The notes below the pieces were generated by a model. It ran no database searches. It was not told the DNA's origin and was given only the letters and a program-made list of their open reading frames with translations. Positions 1 to 8,239 of a stretch of DNA of 64,000 bases are shown in pieces. Each line of letters starts with the position of its first letter. Positions within the stretch are counted from its first letter, which is position 1. This stretch comes from Bacteroidales bacterium H3 (GTDB lineage: Bacteria; Bacteroidota; Bacteroidia; Bacteroidales; Muribaculaceae), in assembly GCA_001701135.1 (NCBI GenBank), contig DAAN01000025.1, positions 14,744 to 78,743 of the forward strand, given 5' to 3'. The translations under genes and the position numbers were made by a program.

Positions 1-310
1 CTTTGAGCGGAGTGCTGCCGCGCACGACGGTCACCTTCCCGGTCTTCTTGTTCACACGCTCACGGTCTTTGGTCTGCATCTCCCGACCTGTCTTTTCCTT
101 TACCATCGCGGCTATCTGATTGTAGCGTTCCGACAGCGATGTGCCGCCGAAATCAGGTGCCACCCATGTCTCGTTTGCCGCCATGAGGTCGGTGCGGACA
201 TAGAACTTTTCCTTGCCGATATGTGCGAGGTATTCCGCTGTCCGCCTGTTGTGCGCCTCGCTGCTTCCGATGTTGCAGGGCTTGATGTTGATTGATGTCT
301 TCTGTGCCAT
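1..310 (-). CDS. MobV/Pre family relaxase, N-terminal part (runs off window)
   Basis: The reading frame is open from an ATG at 308-310 to the window edge, giving about 103 residues that begin MAQKTSINIKPCNIGSSEAH. The conserved N-terminal pattern of plasmid recombination/mobilization (Mob_Pre, MobV) proteins of Bacteroides mobilizable elements is recognisable: the SEAHNRR segment, NETWV, and a helix ending KEKTGRQMQ. This class nicks oriT and pilots the strand into a recipient, using conjugation pores supplied by another element. The C-terminal remainder is off-window. A MobV-like oriT lies upstream at 550-591, as expected for this family. I am confident of the family and cannot judge completeness. 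Confidence 0.8.
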   Translation of the reverse strand, partial: MAQKTSINIKPCNIGSSEAHNRRTAEYLAHIGKEKFYVRTDLMAANETWVAPDFGGTSLSERYNQIAAMVKEKTGREMQTKDRERVNKKTGKVTVVRGSTPLK

Positions 311-352
311 AGGCATGATGATGTTTACAGATTTACAATAGGGAAAGGGTTA

Positions 353-543
353 TTAGGGCGGAGCCTTAATCGGAGGGTGCAGGGAGAGGGTCACTTCCTG
401 CTCGGGGTTCTCAGGGGTCGAGACCTCTGAGCGGAGTTTCCAAAGAGAGGGTCACTCTTTGGTCAGGGGTGTTGGGGGCTGACAGCCTCCGACCGGGTTC
501 TTAGGGCAGAGCCATAAGTGGGACGGGGCAAAGCCCAGCCCCT
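353..543. repeat. run of seven consecutive short hairpins between oriT and mob
   Basis: This gene-free stretch is almost entirely short inverted repeats: 353-369, 379-401, 410-431, 440-462, 471-493, 500-518 and 526-536. The first and sixth share the palindrome TTAGGGCnGAGCCnTAA. The second and fourth share the loop text AGAGGGTCACT. They sit in the leader between the oriT candidate and the relaxase start, so they could act as relaxosome binding sites, as structure in the mob mRNA leader, or in lagging-strand priming. No function can be assigned from sequence alone. Confidence 0.7.
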
Positions 544-549
544 CGGGAG

Positions 550-591
550 AGCCCACAACTACGGAAGCGGAGCGTGTAGTTATAGTGGGCT
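550..591. other. candidate oriT of the MobV island
   Basis: An imperfect inverted repeat (AGCCCAC at 550-556 with GTGGGCT at 585-591, and AACTAC at 557-562 with GTAGTT at 576-581) forms a hairpin upstream of the relaxase gene. The right arm and following bases, AGTTATAGTGGGCTATA, resemble the pMV158-type MobV nick region, which reads roughly AGTATAGTGTGTTATA. Position and likeness both point to the transfer origin. The exact nick site is inference. Confidence 0.6.
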
Positions 592-674
592 ATATCTGGG
601 CAAGCCCAGTCAGCCACCCCACAACAACGGAGTACCGCTCAAAACCGCGCTCTGCGCTTCCCGGCCTGCCGAGC

Positions 675-1427
675 CTATGCCGGAGTAGCCTCGCCGCCAT
701 CCGTGCCGTCCTGCGCCTCGCTTTGGCTTCCTGTGCCGTTCTCGCCGGATGCTTCGTTACCGCTGTCTTTGATGTGCCGAGTAGCGGCTGTGTCCGCCAT
801 GAACATATCGGACGGCGGATTATGGCTGTCGCCGTCATGCACATCGGCTGACGTATTGGAACTGCCCGACAAAAGAAGGGAAGAAGGAAGGGATGTCGCG
901 CCTGTCGCAAGGCTGTCCGTTTCCTTCCCTCTTGTGTGGCAGTCAGCCGCTGCGCCTCCCGGTTCGTCCCCTGACGGCAGACTGTCGGAAACAGGTGTCC
1001 GCACATCGTCCGTCTGTCCTTTGGCGGTAGCCGAGGGTCTGACATAATGGGGATTGGTGACAAGGACACCTCCGACATACCAGCCAGTGAGAAAATGCAG
1101 GGAATGGACGGAAGTGCGGTTGTTGGTTCGGGTGGTCAGCATACCGAGGCGGTTGAAACTGTCGATTAGCTTGCCGACCGTCTTACGGTTGCAGTCCAAA
1201 AACTCTGCCAGTTCCACATCGGATGCCGCCACCTGTCCCACCTCCAGCACAATATCAATGCCCTTGATTTTATAAGCGGTTCTTGTCCGCACAGCACCGT
1301 TCATCAGGCGGTAGAGGCACTTTTGTCTGAGAGGGGAAAACCTGCCTTCCAAAAGAAAATCCCACTGTCCGGCTGAGAGTATGGTGCAGTAGTGGATGTT
1401 CTGTAAGTCTTGTCTGTTCTTGCACAT
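675..1427 (-). CDS. winged-helix-like protein of the mobilizable island, function unknown
   Basis: This 250-residue protein has two parts. Residues 1-120 are ordered, with a predicted helix-turn-helix around VAASDVELAEFLDCNRKTVG followed by a wing-like segment ending HSLHFLTGW. Residues about 130-250 are low-complexity, rich in S, T, G, D and E, and probably disordered. It is the last gene of the integrase-HTH-this gene run and sits 12 bp after the excisionase-like gene. It may be a replication or excision regulator of the island. I do not recognise a named family. Confidence 0.65.
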   Translation of the reverse strand: MCKNRQDLQNIHYCTILSAGQWDFLLEGRFSPLRQKCLYRLMNGAVRTRTAYKIKGIDIVLEVGQVAASDVELAEFLDCNRKTVGKLIDSFNRLGMLTTRTNNRTSVHSLHFLTGWYVGGVLVTNPHYVRPSATAKGQTDDVRTPVSDSLPSGDEPGGAAADCHTRGKETDSLATGATSLPSSLLLSGSSNTSADVHDGDSHNPPSDMFMADTAATRHIKDSGNEASGENGTGSQSEAQDGTDGGEATPA

Positions 1428-1439
1428 AGCCTGATGATA

Positions 1440-1844
1440 TTATGGTGCTACTGCGGACATCCGGCTGTTGCCGTCCGTCAATGCTTCCGGCTTGCGCTTC
1501 TTGCCGTTGCGCAGTTCCTCAAGCCGTCTTTCAATCTCGCTCTCGCTTGCCACTCCCGATGTGCCTCCCTGTTCAATCCATGCGATGATTTCATTCTTGA
1601 AGAAATAGAGCTTGTTGCCCCGCTTGTGGTACGGGATACGCTTGTCGGAAGTCATGGCATAGATGGTGGATGCCGATTTGCCGAGAAGTGCCGCGACTTC
1701 ATTAAGGGTGAGCAGGGTGCGACACTCGCCATGCTGCTGCGGTGTCATGCCGAGCACTTTCTCCACCTTGTCGGTGAGCAGCCCCACCTTTTCAATCAGC
1801 ATGGAGACCGCCTGCGGCAGTTGTTCAAATGTTATGTTGTTCAT
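1440..1844 (-). CDS. excisionase-like HTH (MerR/HTH_17) DNA-binding protein
   Basis: The 134-residue protein carries an HTH_17-type excisionase domain at about residues 43-95: a LTLNEVAALLGKSASTIYAM helix-turn-helix followed by IPYHKRGNKLYFFKNEIIAWIE. A short coiled helix precedes it. Proteins of this kind sit next to Bacteroides tyrosine integrases and act as directionality factors or transcription regulators. It lies 14 bp downstream of the integrase gene and is likely co-transcribed with it. Confidence 0.8.
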   Translation of the reverse strand: MNNITFEQLPQAVSMLIEKVGLLTDKVEKVLGMTPQQHGECRTLLTLNEVAALLGKSASTIYAMTSDKRIPYHKRGNKLYFFKNEIIAWIEQGGTSGVASESEIERRLEELRNGKKRKPEALTDGNSRMSAVAP

Positions 1845-1858
1845 ATACCGTTGTGTGT

Positions 1859-2971
1859 TTATTGCTGTTTGAGTGTAATCTGTTCGGATGCCTTGCGCTT
1901 CAGGTCGCTCACGACATCGACATAAATCTGTGTCGTTCCCACGTTGCTATGCGTAAGCATCTTTGAAATGGTGTAGAGGTCTGTTCCGGCGGCGAGTTGC
2001 AGGGTCGCGTAGGTATGCCTGAACCCGTGGAACGTGATGTGCTTCGTTATCCCGGCAGACTTAATCCAGTCCTTCAGATAGGTGGGCAGGATTGTCTTTG
2101 TCAGCCCCTTGAACACCTGACCCTCGCCGCGCTCGCCGCACAGTGCGAGTGCTTCGTCCGACAGCGGCAGCACGGCTTCCGTCCGGGTCTTCTTGGTGAC
2201 GATGTGCATGCACCAGCCGCCGTCCGCTCCCTTGACGATATTCTCCCATTGCAGACGGATGATGTCGCTGATTCGCAACCCTGTGAGGCAGGAGAACAGC
2301 GCGGCACTCCTTATGACAGGCTTCTCGCAAGGGGTCTCGGCAAGCATCCGCACCTCTTCAAGCGTCAGGAACTCGCGCCTTGTGCTGTCTTCCTTTGCGT
2401 GTTTCAGCCGTGGGGCGATGTTCTCCTTGATGCGTCTTTCCTCGTATGCGATGCGGAGGACGCATTTCAGCTTGTTAAGGTTGTTGTTGGCGGTCGAAGC
2501 CATCATCTTCCCCTTGGTCTGGGTGGTGAGCGACAGCAGGTAGGTAAGGAATCCCTGGCAGTATTCCAGTGTCAAATCATCGAATGTGCAGCTCCCGCAG
2601 CAATACTTTTCAAAATGCTTGTAGGCGGTGTTCCAGTTCCTGAAATTGTCATCGTCCGCCATTTTTGAGCGGAAGTATTCAAGAAAGCTCTCCTTGCCAC
2701 GGTTGCGGTCGAGGAAGCCGTACTCCTCGTTGATGATGGCTTCGGTTCTGCGACACTTGATAAGCTCGGCATTGCGGAGCATGGTCTTGTTGAACTCTGT
2801 CTCGAATTTGTCTTTCGGGTCGGCATAGATGTATATGCCGAGATATTCCCGTCTTGTCGGTTTTCCTGTCTTCGGATGCCGCACAGCCGGGTAATAGTCA
2901 AGGTAAAGAGATACCTGACCGTTCTTGATGGGTCGCTTCCTGACCGTCACTTTCGTGCAGATGTTTGTCAT
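1859..2971 (-). CDS. tyrosine recombinase (integrase) of the mobilizable island
   Basis: This 370-residue site-specific recombinase has the layout usual for Bacteroidales elements: an Arm-DNA-binding domain (about 5-85), a SAM-like core-binding domain (about 92-185) and a C-terminal catalytic domain. The catalytic residues are visible: Arg233 in TGLRISD, Lys about 260, His315 and Arg318 in HGFRHT, His341 in LTHSNVGTT and the nucleophile Tyr350 in QIYVDV. It should integrate and excise the island now sitting in traG. All catalytic residues are present, so the island may still be mobile. Confidence 0.92.
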   Translation of the reverse strand: MTNICTKVTVRKRPIKNGQVSLYLDYYPAVRHPKTGKPTRREYLGIYIYADPKDKFETEFNKTMLRNAELIKCRRTEAIINEEYGFLDRNRGKESFLEYFRSKMADDDNFRNWNTAYKHFEKYCCGSCTFDDLTLEYCQGFLTYLLSLTTQTKGKMMASTANNNLNKLKCVLRIAYEERRIKENIAPRLKHAKEDSTRREFLTLEEVRMLAETPCEKPVIRSAALFSCLTGLRISDIIRLQWENIVKGADGGWCMHIVTKKTRTEAVLPLSDEALALCGERGEGQVFKGLTKTILPTYLKDWIKSAGITKHITFHGFRHTYATLQLAAGTDLYTISKMLTHSNVGTTQIYVDVVSDLKRKASEQITLKQQ

Positions 2972-2985
2972 ATCGGTTGTGATTT

Positions 2986-3822
2986 TTAATTGTTGTCTGA
3001 TTCATTGTCCGGCTCTCGCTTGGCTTTCGTGCTTGCGCTTCTACCCTCGGCAACCTTGCGGGCAGCGTCCCAGTCAGCTTTGAGGTAGTACAGGCGGTTG
3101 CCGTGGATACGCTTCGTCCTTACCCCGTGGGTGAGCGCGAACCTGCGGACTTGGGTCTTTCCCAGCCCGAACAGGCGCATGATGTCGAAACAGGAATACC
3201 AGTGCTCCGACAGGTTGCTTCCCAGCCGTTCCGCTTCCTCAGCCATAGCCTTGTCAACCTCGGCTTTCGGGAAGCACTTGGTGGCGTTGGCTTTGACACA
3301 GGGTATCGAGTAGCGCATACGGAGATTGTAAAATCGCCCGTAGGTATAATTGTATTTCTGGCAAATCTCAGCCATCGTATAAAGGTCGCCTCCGGCACTT
3401 TCTTTGCCCGTGAACGTGTCCCTTACCGACTGTTTGTAACTGGATGCCGGAATGAGCTGCCGTTTCGGGCTGCCCTTCGCTTTCTTCTTTCCCTCCTTTT
3501 GGGAAAGGTCTTTTTCGGTGTTCGTTGTATCTTCGTTCATCTTCTTCTTTGTCTTTTTACGCTGCCCGGCGAAGATTGAAGCACTCCGCTTGCAGTAGGT
3601 TGTCTCCTTAATCATCAGAAAGAAATCCTCTTTGGTGATGATTGTGATGTGGTATGTCAGCCTGCAAGCCCGGAGAGTACCTTTGTATATGAGGTTATAC
3701 ACTGTGCGGCTGCTCACTTGCAGGATGTCCGCCACTTCCCCGATTGTGAGGAAAGGCTTGTCAGTCATGCCCCAGTCTGAGGCTGGCTGAACTGTTAAAA
3801 TGTGTTCAATTTGACGGTCCAT
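2986..3822 (-). CDS. HTH_17 domain protein upstream of the integrase
   Basis: From ATG 3820-3822 the protein is 278 residues. An in-frame ATG at 3919-3921 would add 33 residues of poor quality. An excisionase-type HTH near the N-terminus (FLTIGEVADILQVSSRTVYN, then ITKEDFFLMI) is followed by a basic Lys-rich linker and a second DNA-binding-like half that includes a FGLGKTQVRRFALTHG helix pair. Genes of this kind lie directly before integrases in Bacteroides mobilizable elements and probably control integration or excision. It ends 15 bp before the integrase. Confidence 0.75.
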   Translation of the reverse strand: MDRQIEHILTVQPASDWGMTDKPFLTIGEVADILQVSSRTVYNLIYKGTLRACRLTYHITIITKEDFFLMIKETTYCKRSASIFAGQRKKTKKKMNEDTTNTEKDLSQKEGKKKAKGSPKRQLIPASSYKQSVRDTFTGKESAGGDLYTMAEICQKYNYTYGRFYNLRMRYSIPCVKANATKCFPKAEVDKAMAEEAERLGSNLSEHWYSCFDIMRLFGLGKTQVRRFALTHGVRTKRIHGNRLYYLKADWDAARKVAEGRSASTKAKREPDNESDNN

Positions 3823-3835
3823 TATCGAAGAAATT

Positions 3836-3875
3836 TGTTGCACGCTCTTGAAAGCTGTTGCACGTTGCTGAAAGG
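3836..3875. repeat. two 20-bp direct repeats at the island end
   Basis: TGTTGCACG occurs at 3836-3844 and 3856-3864, each followed by a variant of (T)nCTGAAAG, giving two copies with 20-bp period. They lie between the HTH gene start and the predicted island end about 170 bp away. This spacing would suit arm-type integrase sites or an autoregulatory operator. Confidence 0.45.
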
Positions 3876-3989
3876 AAGTCGTGCCGTGTGACCCCTCTCG
3901 CGTGGTACAATAGCGGTACAAAAATACTCCGAAAAGGACGAATCGCCAAGAGGCGAAAATCTCGTTTGTTAAAATCTATTAGCTGAAAA

Positions 3990-5342
3990 TCAAGGTATTA
4001 TAACGTCGATTTTTGCAGCCGTTTGTCGCAGTTTTGCCCTTTGAAACTCCATGTGGAATGATTTGCCGCTGCCGCTTGGTCCGATACAGAAGAAGTTGGC
4101 GTTGTCGGTCATCTTTACCTTGCCCTCCTTGCCGGTTATGTCGATGCAGACAGGTAGCCCCCGGCGGTCGGTGTAATATGTGGTGAGCGGCGTGTCCTCA
4201 CACCCTTTGAGGTGTTCCTTGAAGACGAGGCACAGGGCGGCGTCCGATAATGTGAGGAAGAGGTCATAGTCGGGGTTGAAGCCATATGCGTTCCCCGGAA
4301 AGGAGTCTATGAAAAGCTCAAGCTGGTTGTAGGCCGTGCGCGACGGCATTATGCCGCACTCGTATAGCTTGGTTTCGAGGAACGAGGTCACTGGTGTTAC
4401 CTTGTCGGGCGCGCAACTCACTATGATGTTAAAGTTGGTGTTTACAAGCAATGATGAATCCACGGCCAGAATGTTCAGCACTTCCTCGATGTCGGCCTTG
4501 GCGATCTTGTTACTGGGGTCGGGCATCGAGCCGTGACGCTTCGCCTTGCCCTGTAGTTTGCGGAGCAGTTTCCGCTGGCCCGGTATCTGCACAACCTGGT
4601 TGAACACCACGCAGTCGGCGTGCGGCACTTCGGCGAGAAACGAAAGCACGTCGGTGGCTATCGGGTAGCCGTTGACGCTTGTTTCGGTATATGGCCTCAC
4701 CACCGACGGCAGGTTTATCTCGTCTATATCCACCAGAGGATACGAGCGGATTATGCGGTTCCCTGTTCTGAGGTATTCGTCGGAGGCCTTGAAATTCGTC
4801 ATGGAGAAAGCCCCGTGCCTGAAATGGAAGGCCATGAAGCGGTGGATGTACTCGGCGACCTCCGGCTTTGAGAGCCTGCGGTGCGCGATGCCTTTCTCCG
4901 AAAGTATGTCGTCCACCTTCGACACCTTGGAATGGAAGTCGAGCCACCGCTTGGGGTCGTACTGTACGAACTGCCCCCTTGGAGCTTCCTGCGTTATGAT
5001 GAGATATGTCGTTATCTCGGTGAACTCCCGGCCCTCGAAATATGCGAAATAGCTGCGCGTCAGGTATTCCGCACAGTCGGGCACCTCGTGGCGGTAGCTC
5101 TGGCGGCAGAATATGTCCTGCTTCTGAAGGGCGTACCCTTCGCCGAGGGTCTGCACGATATTGGCGAGGACGTCCTGAAAGAGCATATACCGCTCCGGGT
5201 CGGTGCATAGTCGCGGCACCGGGTTCGTCATGAAGAATACCACCGAGGGGGAGCCCTTGGCGTCGAACAGCACCACGTCGCCGCCCGTTTCCTCCAGTTG
5301 GGCGAATATGCCGTCAAAGACTTTTTTATGCGTTTTTGCCAT
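3990..5342 (-). pseudogene. traG: TraG-like (VirB4) conjugation ATPase, N-terminal half, interrupted
   Basis: The frame runs 450 residues from ATG 5340-5342 and matches the N-terminal half of Bacteroides TraG, the VirB4-class ATPase that powers the mating-pair channel. Members are usually about 800 residues. The segment reaches the Walker A motif GPSGSGKSFH at residues 421-430 and then switches to about 20 unrelated residues and a stop. Walker B and the C-terminal ATPase core are therefore missing here. The abrupt end coincides with the start of the MobV island, so the gene is split by insertion. Its 3' part should lie left of the window. Without TraG the ICE could not conjugate by itself unless the island excises precisely. 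Confidence 0.85.
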
Positions 5343-5345
5343 CTG

Positions 5346-5633
5346 TCAGCGTTTGAACAGGTTGTGATAAATGAAAATTCCACGGTCACGTTTCTTGTTG
5401 TGGAGTCCGCCGCGCTGCTTGACATAGATTGTCACCAACCCGACGGCGGCCATGACAAGCATGGCGACAAACCCGGCGAGCTTCCCCAGCGCGATCGAGA
5501 ACACGATGAACCCCACGAATGACACGCCTATCGCGGCTGCCGCCAGCGTCAGGAAGCGTCCACGGATTCCCATGAACTCCAGTGGTTTCTGTAACCCTTT
5601 GAAAACAGGGTAGCCATCGTTGTATGCCGCCAT
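5346..5633 (-). CDS. traF: conjugation protein TraF-like (DUF4133)
   Basis: The small membrane protein of 95 residues has two hydrophobic segments (about 27-52 and 53-72) and a KGLQKPLEFMGIRGRF motif before the first. This matches DUF4133 (TraF) proteins that sit between traE and traG in Bacteroides conjugative elements and are thought to be VirB3-like inner-membrane parts of the mating apparatus. It ends 3 bp before traG starts. Confidence 0.85.
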   Translation of the reverse strand: MAAYNDGYPVFKGLQKPLEFMGIRGRFLTLAAAAIGVSFVGFIVFSIALGKLAGFVAMLVMAAVGLVTIYVKQRGGLHNKKRDRGIFIYHNLFKR

Positions 5634-5657
5634 GAATGTAAGGTTTTCCGCTTCCGG

Positions 5658-6014
5658 CTACTTGAAGAAGAGCGGCAACGCCTCGCTCAGTGCGATGAAG
5701 GCGATACATCCACCGATGGTGAGCATGATGGTTTTCTTCACGTCCTGGTCGCCGTTCTGCATCTTGAAATAGACGTTAAAAGCTCCTACCAAGACAATTA
5801 CGGCTGCGATTGCCTTCATAAGATTGGAAACAGGGGTCTGGTAGGAGCTGACCTCCTGCGTGGCTTTCGTGAAGCCGGCCGCACCCTTGCTGGCAGCCAT
5901 AGCGTCGCCGGCGGCCACTGTGACGGCGGCGAGCGCGAGCGTGCCCTTGCGGGCGAAACCTGAGCGGCTGAAACGTGCCAACGCCCTCAGGCATTTTGTT
6001 TTGATCTTTTGCAT
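5658..6014 (-). CDS. traE: conjugation protein TraE-like (DUF4134)
   Basis: From ATG 6012-6014 the protein has 118 residues. An upstream in-frame ATG at 6060-6062 gives a less plausible leader. A Lys/Arg-rich start and a hydrophobic stretch (GTLALAAVTVAAGDAMA) look like a signal peptide. Two further hydrophobic helices follow (MKAIAAVIVLVGAFNVYF and MLTIGGCIAFIALSEAL). This is the DUF4134/TraE pattern, a VirB2-like pilin-sized membrane protein. It is the next gene upstream of traF. Confidence 0.85.
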   Translation of the reverse strand: MQKIKTKCLRALARFSRSGFARKGTLALAAVTVAAGDAMAASKGAAGFTKATQEVSSYQTPVSNLMKAIAAVIVLVGAFNVYFKMQNGDQDVKKTIMLTIGGCIAFIALSEALPLFFK

Positions 6015-6179
6015 TTGCGATGATATTCGTTTTTGAAAAAAGTTATCGGGCGGTAAAGACAATGCAGTGCGTTAAAGACAGCTTCGGGCGATAAAGGCAG
6101 TATTACAAGGAGATAGTCATAAAGCCGAATTGAGAAAAGTTTACATAGTGATAAGTCAGATTGGTGGTCGGAGTCGCAA

Positions 6180-6548
6180 TCATGCGGCAGCCTCACATTT
6201 CGCAACTATCAAGCCGAGACCCAGGAGTTCGACATCCTCAGTTTTAGAGATATTGCGGGCGCGGTTGACAAGCATATCCACAGGTATGCCGTTTGTCATC
6301 ACAGGCTCCCTCGTTTGCGTCGCTTCGGGCACCGCCTTTTTGCCGGATGCTTTCGGGGAATGGCTGTCACGCAGGATTTCAACAGCCTTGAAAGACCCGG
6401 CTTCACCGGATATGTCTATCTCCGCCTCTTCGGGTGTAACACCCTCTTTCGGCAGGGCCGCCGGCTTTATGAAAAGGTCGAGGCATATAAGCCCTATATA
6501 GTACAATATAAGTATGGCGGTCAGATATGACAGTATTGTTCCGAACAT
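6180..6548 (-). CDS. TraD-like conjugation protein with one N-terminal membrane helix
   Basis: The 122-residue protein starts with a transmembrane helix (about 5-26, LSYLTAILILYYIGLICLDL) and continues with a polar domain ending in a short conserved-looking segment (DVELLGLGLIVAKCE). Position between the HTH protein and traE matches traD (DUF4122-like) of Bacteroides elements. Sequence support for that family is weak, so the name is positional. Its start overlaps the upstream gene by 28 bp, indicating translational coupling. Confidence 0.65.
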   Translation of the reverse strand: MFGTILSYLTAILILYYIGLICLDLFIKPAALPKEGVTPEEAEIDISGEAGSFKAVEILRDSHSPKASGKKAVPEATQTREPVMTNGIPVDMLVNRARNISKTEDVELLGLGLIVAKCEAAA

Positions 6549-7141
6549 TTTGTTTGCAGATTATGGTTTTGTGAATTATGTGTTTGCGGCAATGGCCGGA
6601 ATACCAGACCGAGCGAGGTTCCCGTGTCTTCCCTCCGGGTACTTCTCGCACTGCCGGGGGTGAAATATATTATGTCGCTGCCTCTCTCGACGATATATCC
6701 CGATTGCTTGAGGCGGTGGCGCAGGCATACACGCCTCCGGTCGGCGGTGACTTTCACTTTGGAAACAGGGGCAAGCCCTATGCGCATACGCAGCCTCTCG
6801 CGCCTGACAATTTCCCTGCGCTTCGCGGAAATGAATCCGGCGGAGTCTGAGGTGGCTCGTGCCAGACCGTGGCGGTCGGCTATGCGGATCACTGTCCGCA
6901 CCGACACACCGGCCATGCGTGAAAGTTCGGAATACGGGTGGTTCCCATAATTTTCAAGTATCGTCCTTGTCGCTGCGGCGCGTCGGGACCCGTAAACTTT
7001 TTCAAGCCCGAGTTCGGCGGCTTTTGCCGCGACCAGCCTCGTCCCTATGCCAAGCCGTGCTGCTATGGATGCATTGGTAGCTGTCGGGAACAGTCCGCGT
7101 AGTGTGCGCAGCATTTCTTCGTTCCAGATTATCTTTCTCAT
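6521..7141 (-). CDS. DNA-binding HTH protein in tra operon, function unknown
   Basis: The 206-residue basic protein carries two helix-turn-helix-like segments: residues about 5-50 (NASIAARLGIGTRLVAAKAAELG) and about 60-95 (YSELSRMAGVSVRTVIRIADRHG). A third basic region, SAKRREIVRRERLRMRIGLA, follows. It occupies the traC position of the operon but is not obviously a DUF3408 protein. It may regulate tra expression or contribute to partition or relaxosome binding. The pattern resembles homing-endonuclease-associated HTH repeats, without a visible nuclease domain. Confidence 0.65.
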   Translation of the reverse strand: MRKIIWNEEMLRTLRGLFPTATNASIAARLGIGTRLVAAKAAELGLEKVYGSRRAAATRTILENYGNHPYSELSRMAGVSVRTVIRIADRHGLARATSDSAGFISAKRREIVRRERLRMRIGLAPVSKVKVTADRRRVCLRHRLKQSGYIVERGSDIIYFTPGSARSTRREDTGTSLGLVFRPLPQTHNSQNHNLQTKCSEQYCHI

Positions 7142-7157
7142 AATATGATTGGTGTTA

Positions 7158-7526
7158 CTATGTGATGTCGAGTAGCGAGCGGTTGTTTCTCTTGTACTGC
7201 CGGAGCCTGTCGATATACCGTGTTATGAATGTCCTGACTATCGCGTTGACTATATCGGACCGGCATTTTCGGTCTATGTCGCAGGCGTCCAGCGAGTCTG
7301 CAAGATCGCGGTCGAGCCTGCATATCATACGTTCGTCCTTGCGCTCCCTGAAATTATACAGGTCGAGATTGCGTCTGAAAAGCTCCCAGTCGTCATCGGC
7401 CGGGGACTCTGCCGGAGGAGCCTGTGCTTCTGGCATATCCGGAACGGGTGCGGATGTGCCGGGCACAAGGTTTCCGAGACCTCCAAGCAGCTCGTCCAGT
7501 TTGGGGTAGTTCGTTTCCTGGTTCAT
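7158..7526 (-). CDS. DUF3408-like TraB/ParB-type partner of the ParA protein
   Basis: The 122-residue protein has a Pro/Ala-rich N-terminal half and a C-terminal ribbon-helix-helix-like segment (ERMICRLDRDLADSLDACDI then a helical SDIVNAIVRTFITRYIDRLR). This resembles the small DNA-binding DUF3408 proteins encoded right after traA in Bacteroides conjugative elements. It overlaps the ParA-like gene by 4 bp. A role as the DNA-binding partner of the ATPase is inferred from this arrangement. Confidence 0.6.
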   Translation of the reverse strand: MNQETNYPKLDELLGGLGNLVPGTSAPVPDMPEAQAPPAESPADDDWELFRRNLDLYNFRERKDERMICRLDRDLADSLDACDIDRKCRSDIVNAIVRTFITRYIDRLRQYKRNNRSLLDIT

Positions 7527-8218
7527 TCTTCTGTGTTTGGTGTTCCTGTGATATCATTATATATGTGGTCGAAAGCCGGTGACACTATGAGAAGCTGGCC
7601 GTCCATATCGAAAATTGTGCTGAAACGGCGCAAGGACTGGCGTTTATATACCGTCGGGGCTATGCGGACGTGCTGCCTGAATTTCTCGTTGACAAGGCTC
7701 CACAGTCCCTTCTCCTCCTTTGTCCCCACACCCGGCTCCTCCAGATTGGGGATTATATAGTGGACGGTTGTCATGGCATTGCCGAGGCTGCGCCTCAGTT
7801 CCACAACCACGGCGACGAACACGGCGGTCGAGGGAACGGTCAGGTTGTCGTAGTGGAACGGGGTCAGCAGATAATCGGAATTGGCGAAAAGAGCCAGCAA
7901 CGCCTGGTCGTTGAGACTCCCGGCGGAATCGAAAAGGACGAAATCGACGCTCCCGGCGTTGCGTAGGTTGCCTATGAGGGAGAGTAACGCCTGTTCGTTG
8001 GTGAGGCTGAAGGGATATACGCTGTAAGGCAGAGGCATCCCGGCGTATGCGGCAGAATCGGAGGTCCGCTTCTTCACGATTGATTGCTGGGGGTCGGTGT
8101 CGAACACCGCCACACTGTGACCCTTGCTGACGAGATAGCTCGCGAAAAGTGCGCAGAGGGTGGTCTTGCCGACGCCCCCTTTCTGGTTGGCGAATGTGAT
8201 TATACAGGTCTGGTCCAT
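7523..8218 (-). CDS. traA: TraA-like ParA-family ATPase
   Basis: This 231-residue protein has the deviant Walker A of ParA/MinD ATPases (KGGVGKTT at residues 13-20), a DTDPQQS switch and a FVLFDSAG Walker B region. In Bacteroides conjugative elements the first tra gene encodes such a ParA homologue. It may support element maintenance or positioning of transfer DNA. It is the first gene after the promoter cassette at 8240-8290 and overlaps the next gene by 4 bp. Confidence 0.9.
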   Translation of the reverse strand: MDQTCIITFANQKGGVGKTTLCALFASYLVSKGHSVAVFDTDPQQSIVKKRTSDSAAYAGMPLPYSVYPFSLTNEQALLSLIGNLRNAGSVDFVLFDSAGSLNDQALLALFANSDYLLTPFHYDNLTVPSTAVFVAVVVELRRSLGNAMTTVHYIIPNLEEPGVGTKEEKGLWSLVNEKFRQHVRIAPTVYKRQSLRRFSTIFDMDGQLLIVSPAFDHIYNDITGTPNTEE

Positions 8219-8239
8219 TTTGAGACTGGCGGTTGGTTT

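Larger units (their letters stand above)
1..4037. mobile_element. MobV-type mobilizable island (right part), inserted in traG
   Basis: A gene block with a Pre/Mob relaxase, an oriT-like hairpin, two HTH/excisionase-like genes and a tyrosine integrase lies between the left window edge and a truncated traG. All genes run on the minus strand. The right boundary is inferred: traG coding similarity stops just after its Walker A motif at about 4053, and a GCAGTTTTGC site at 4028-4037 resembles the GTAnnTTTGC core used by CTnDOT-class integrases. The left boundary and the rest of traG must lie outside the window. Boundary precision is only tens of bases. Confidence 0.75.

Noticed and set aside
353..543. 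Diversity-generating or retron-type RNA
   Set aside because: No reverse transcriptase gene is present in the window, so the hairpin chain is better considered part of the oriT/mob leader.
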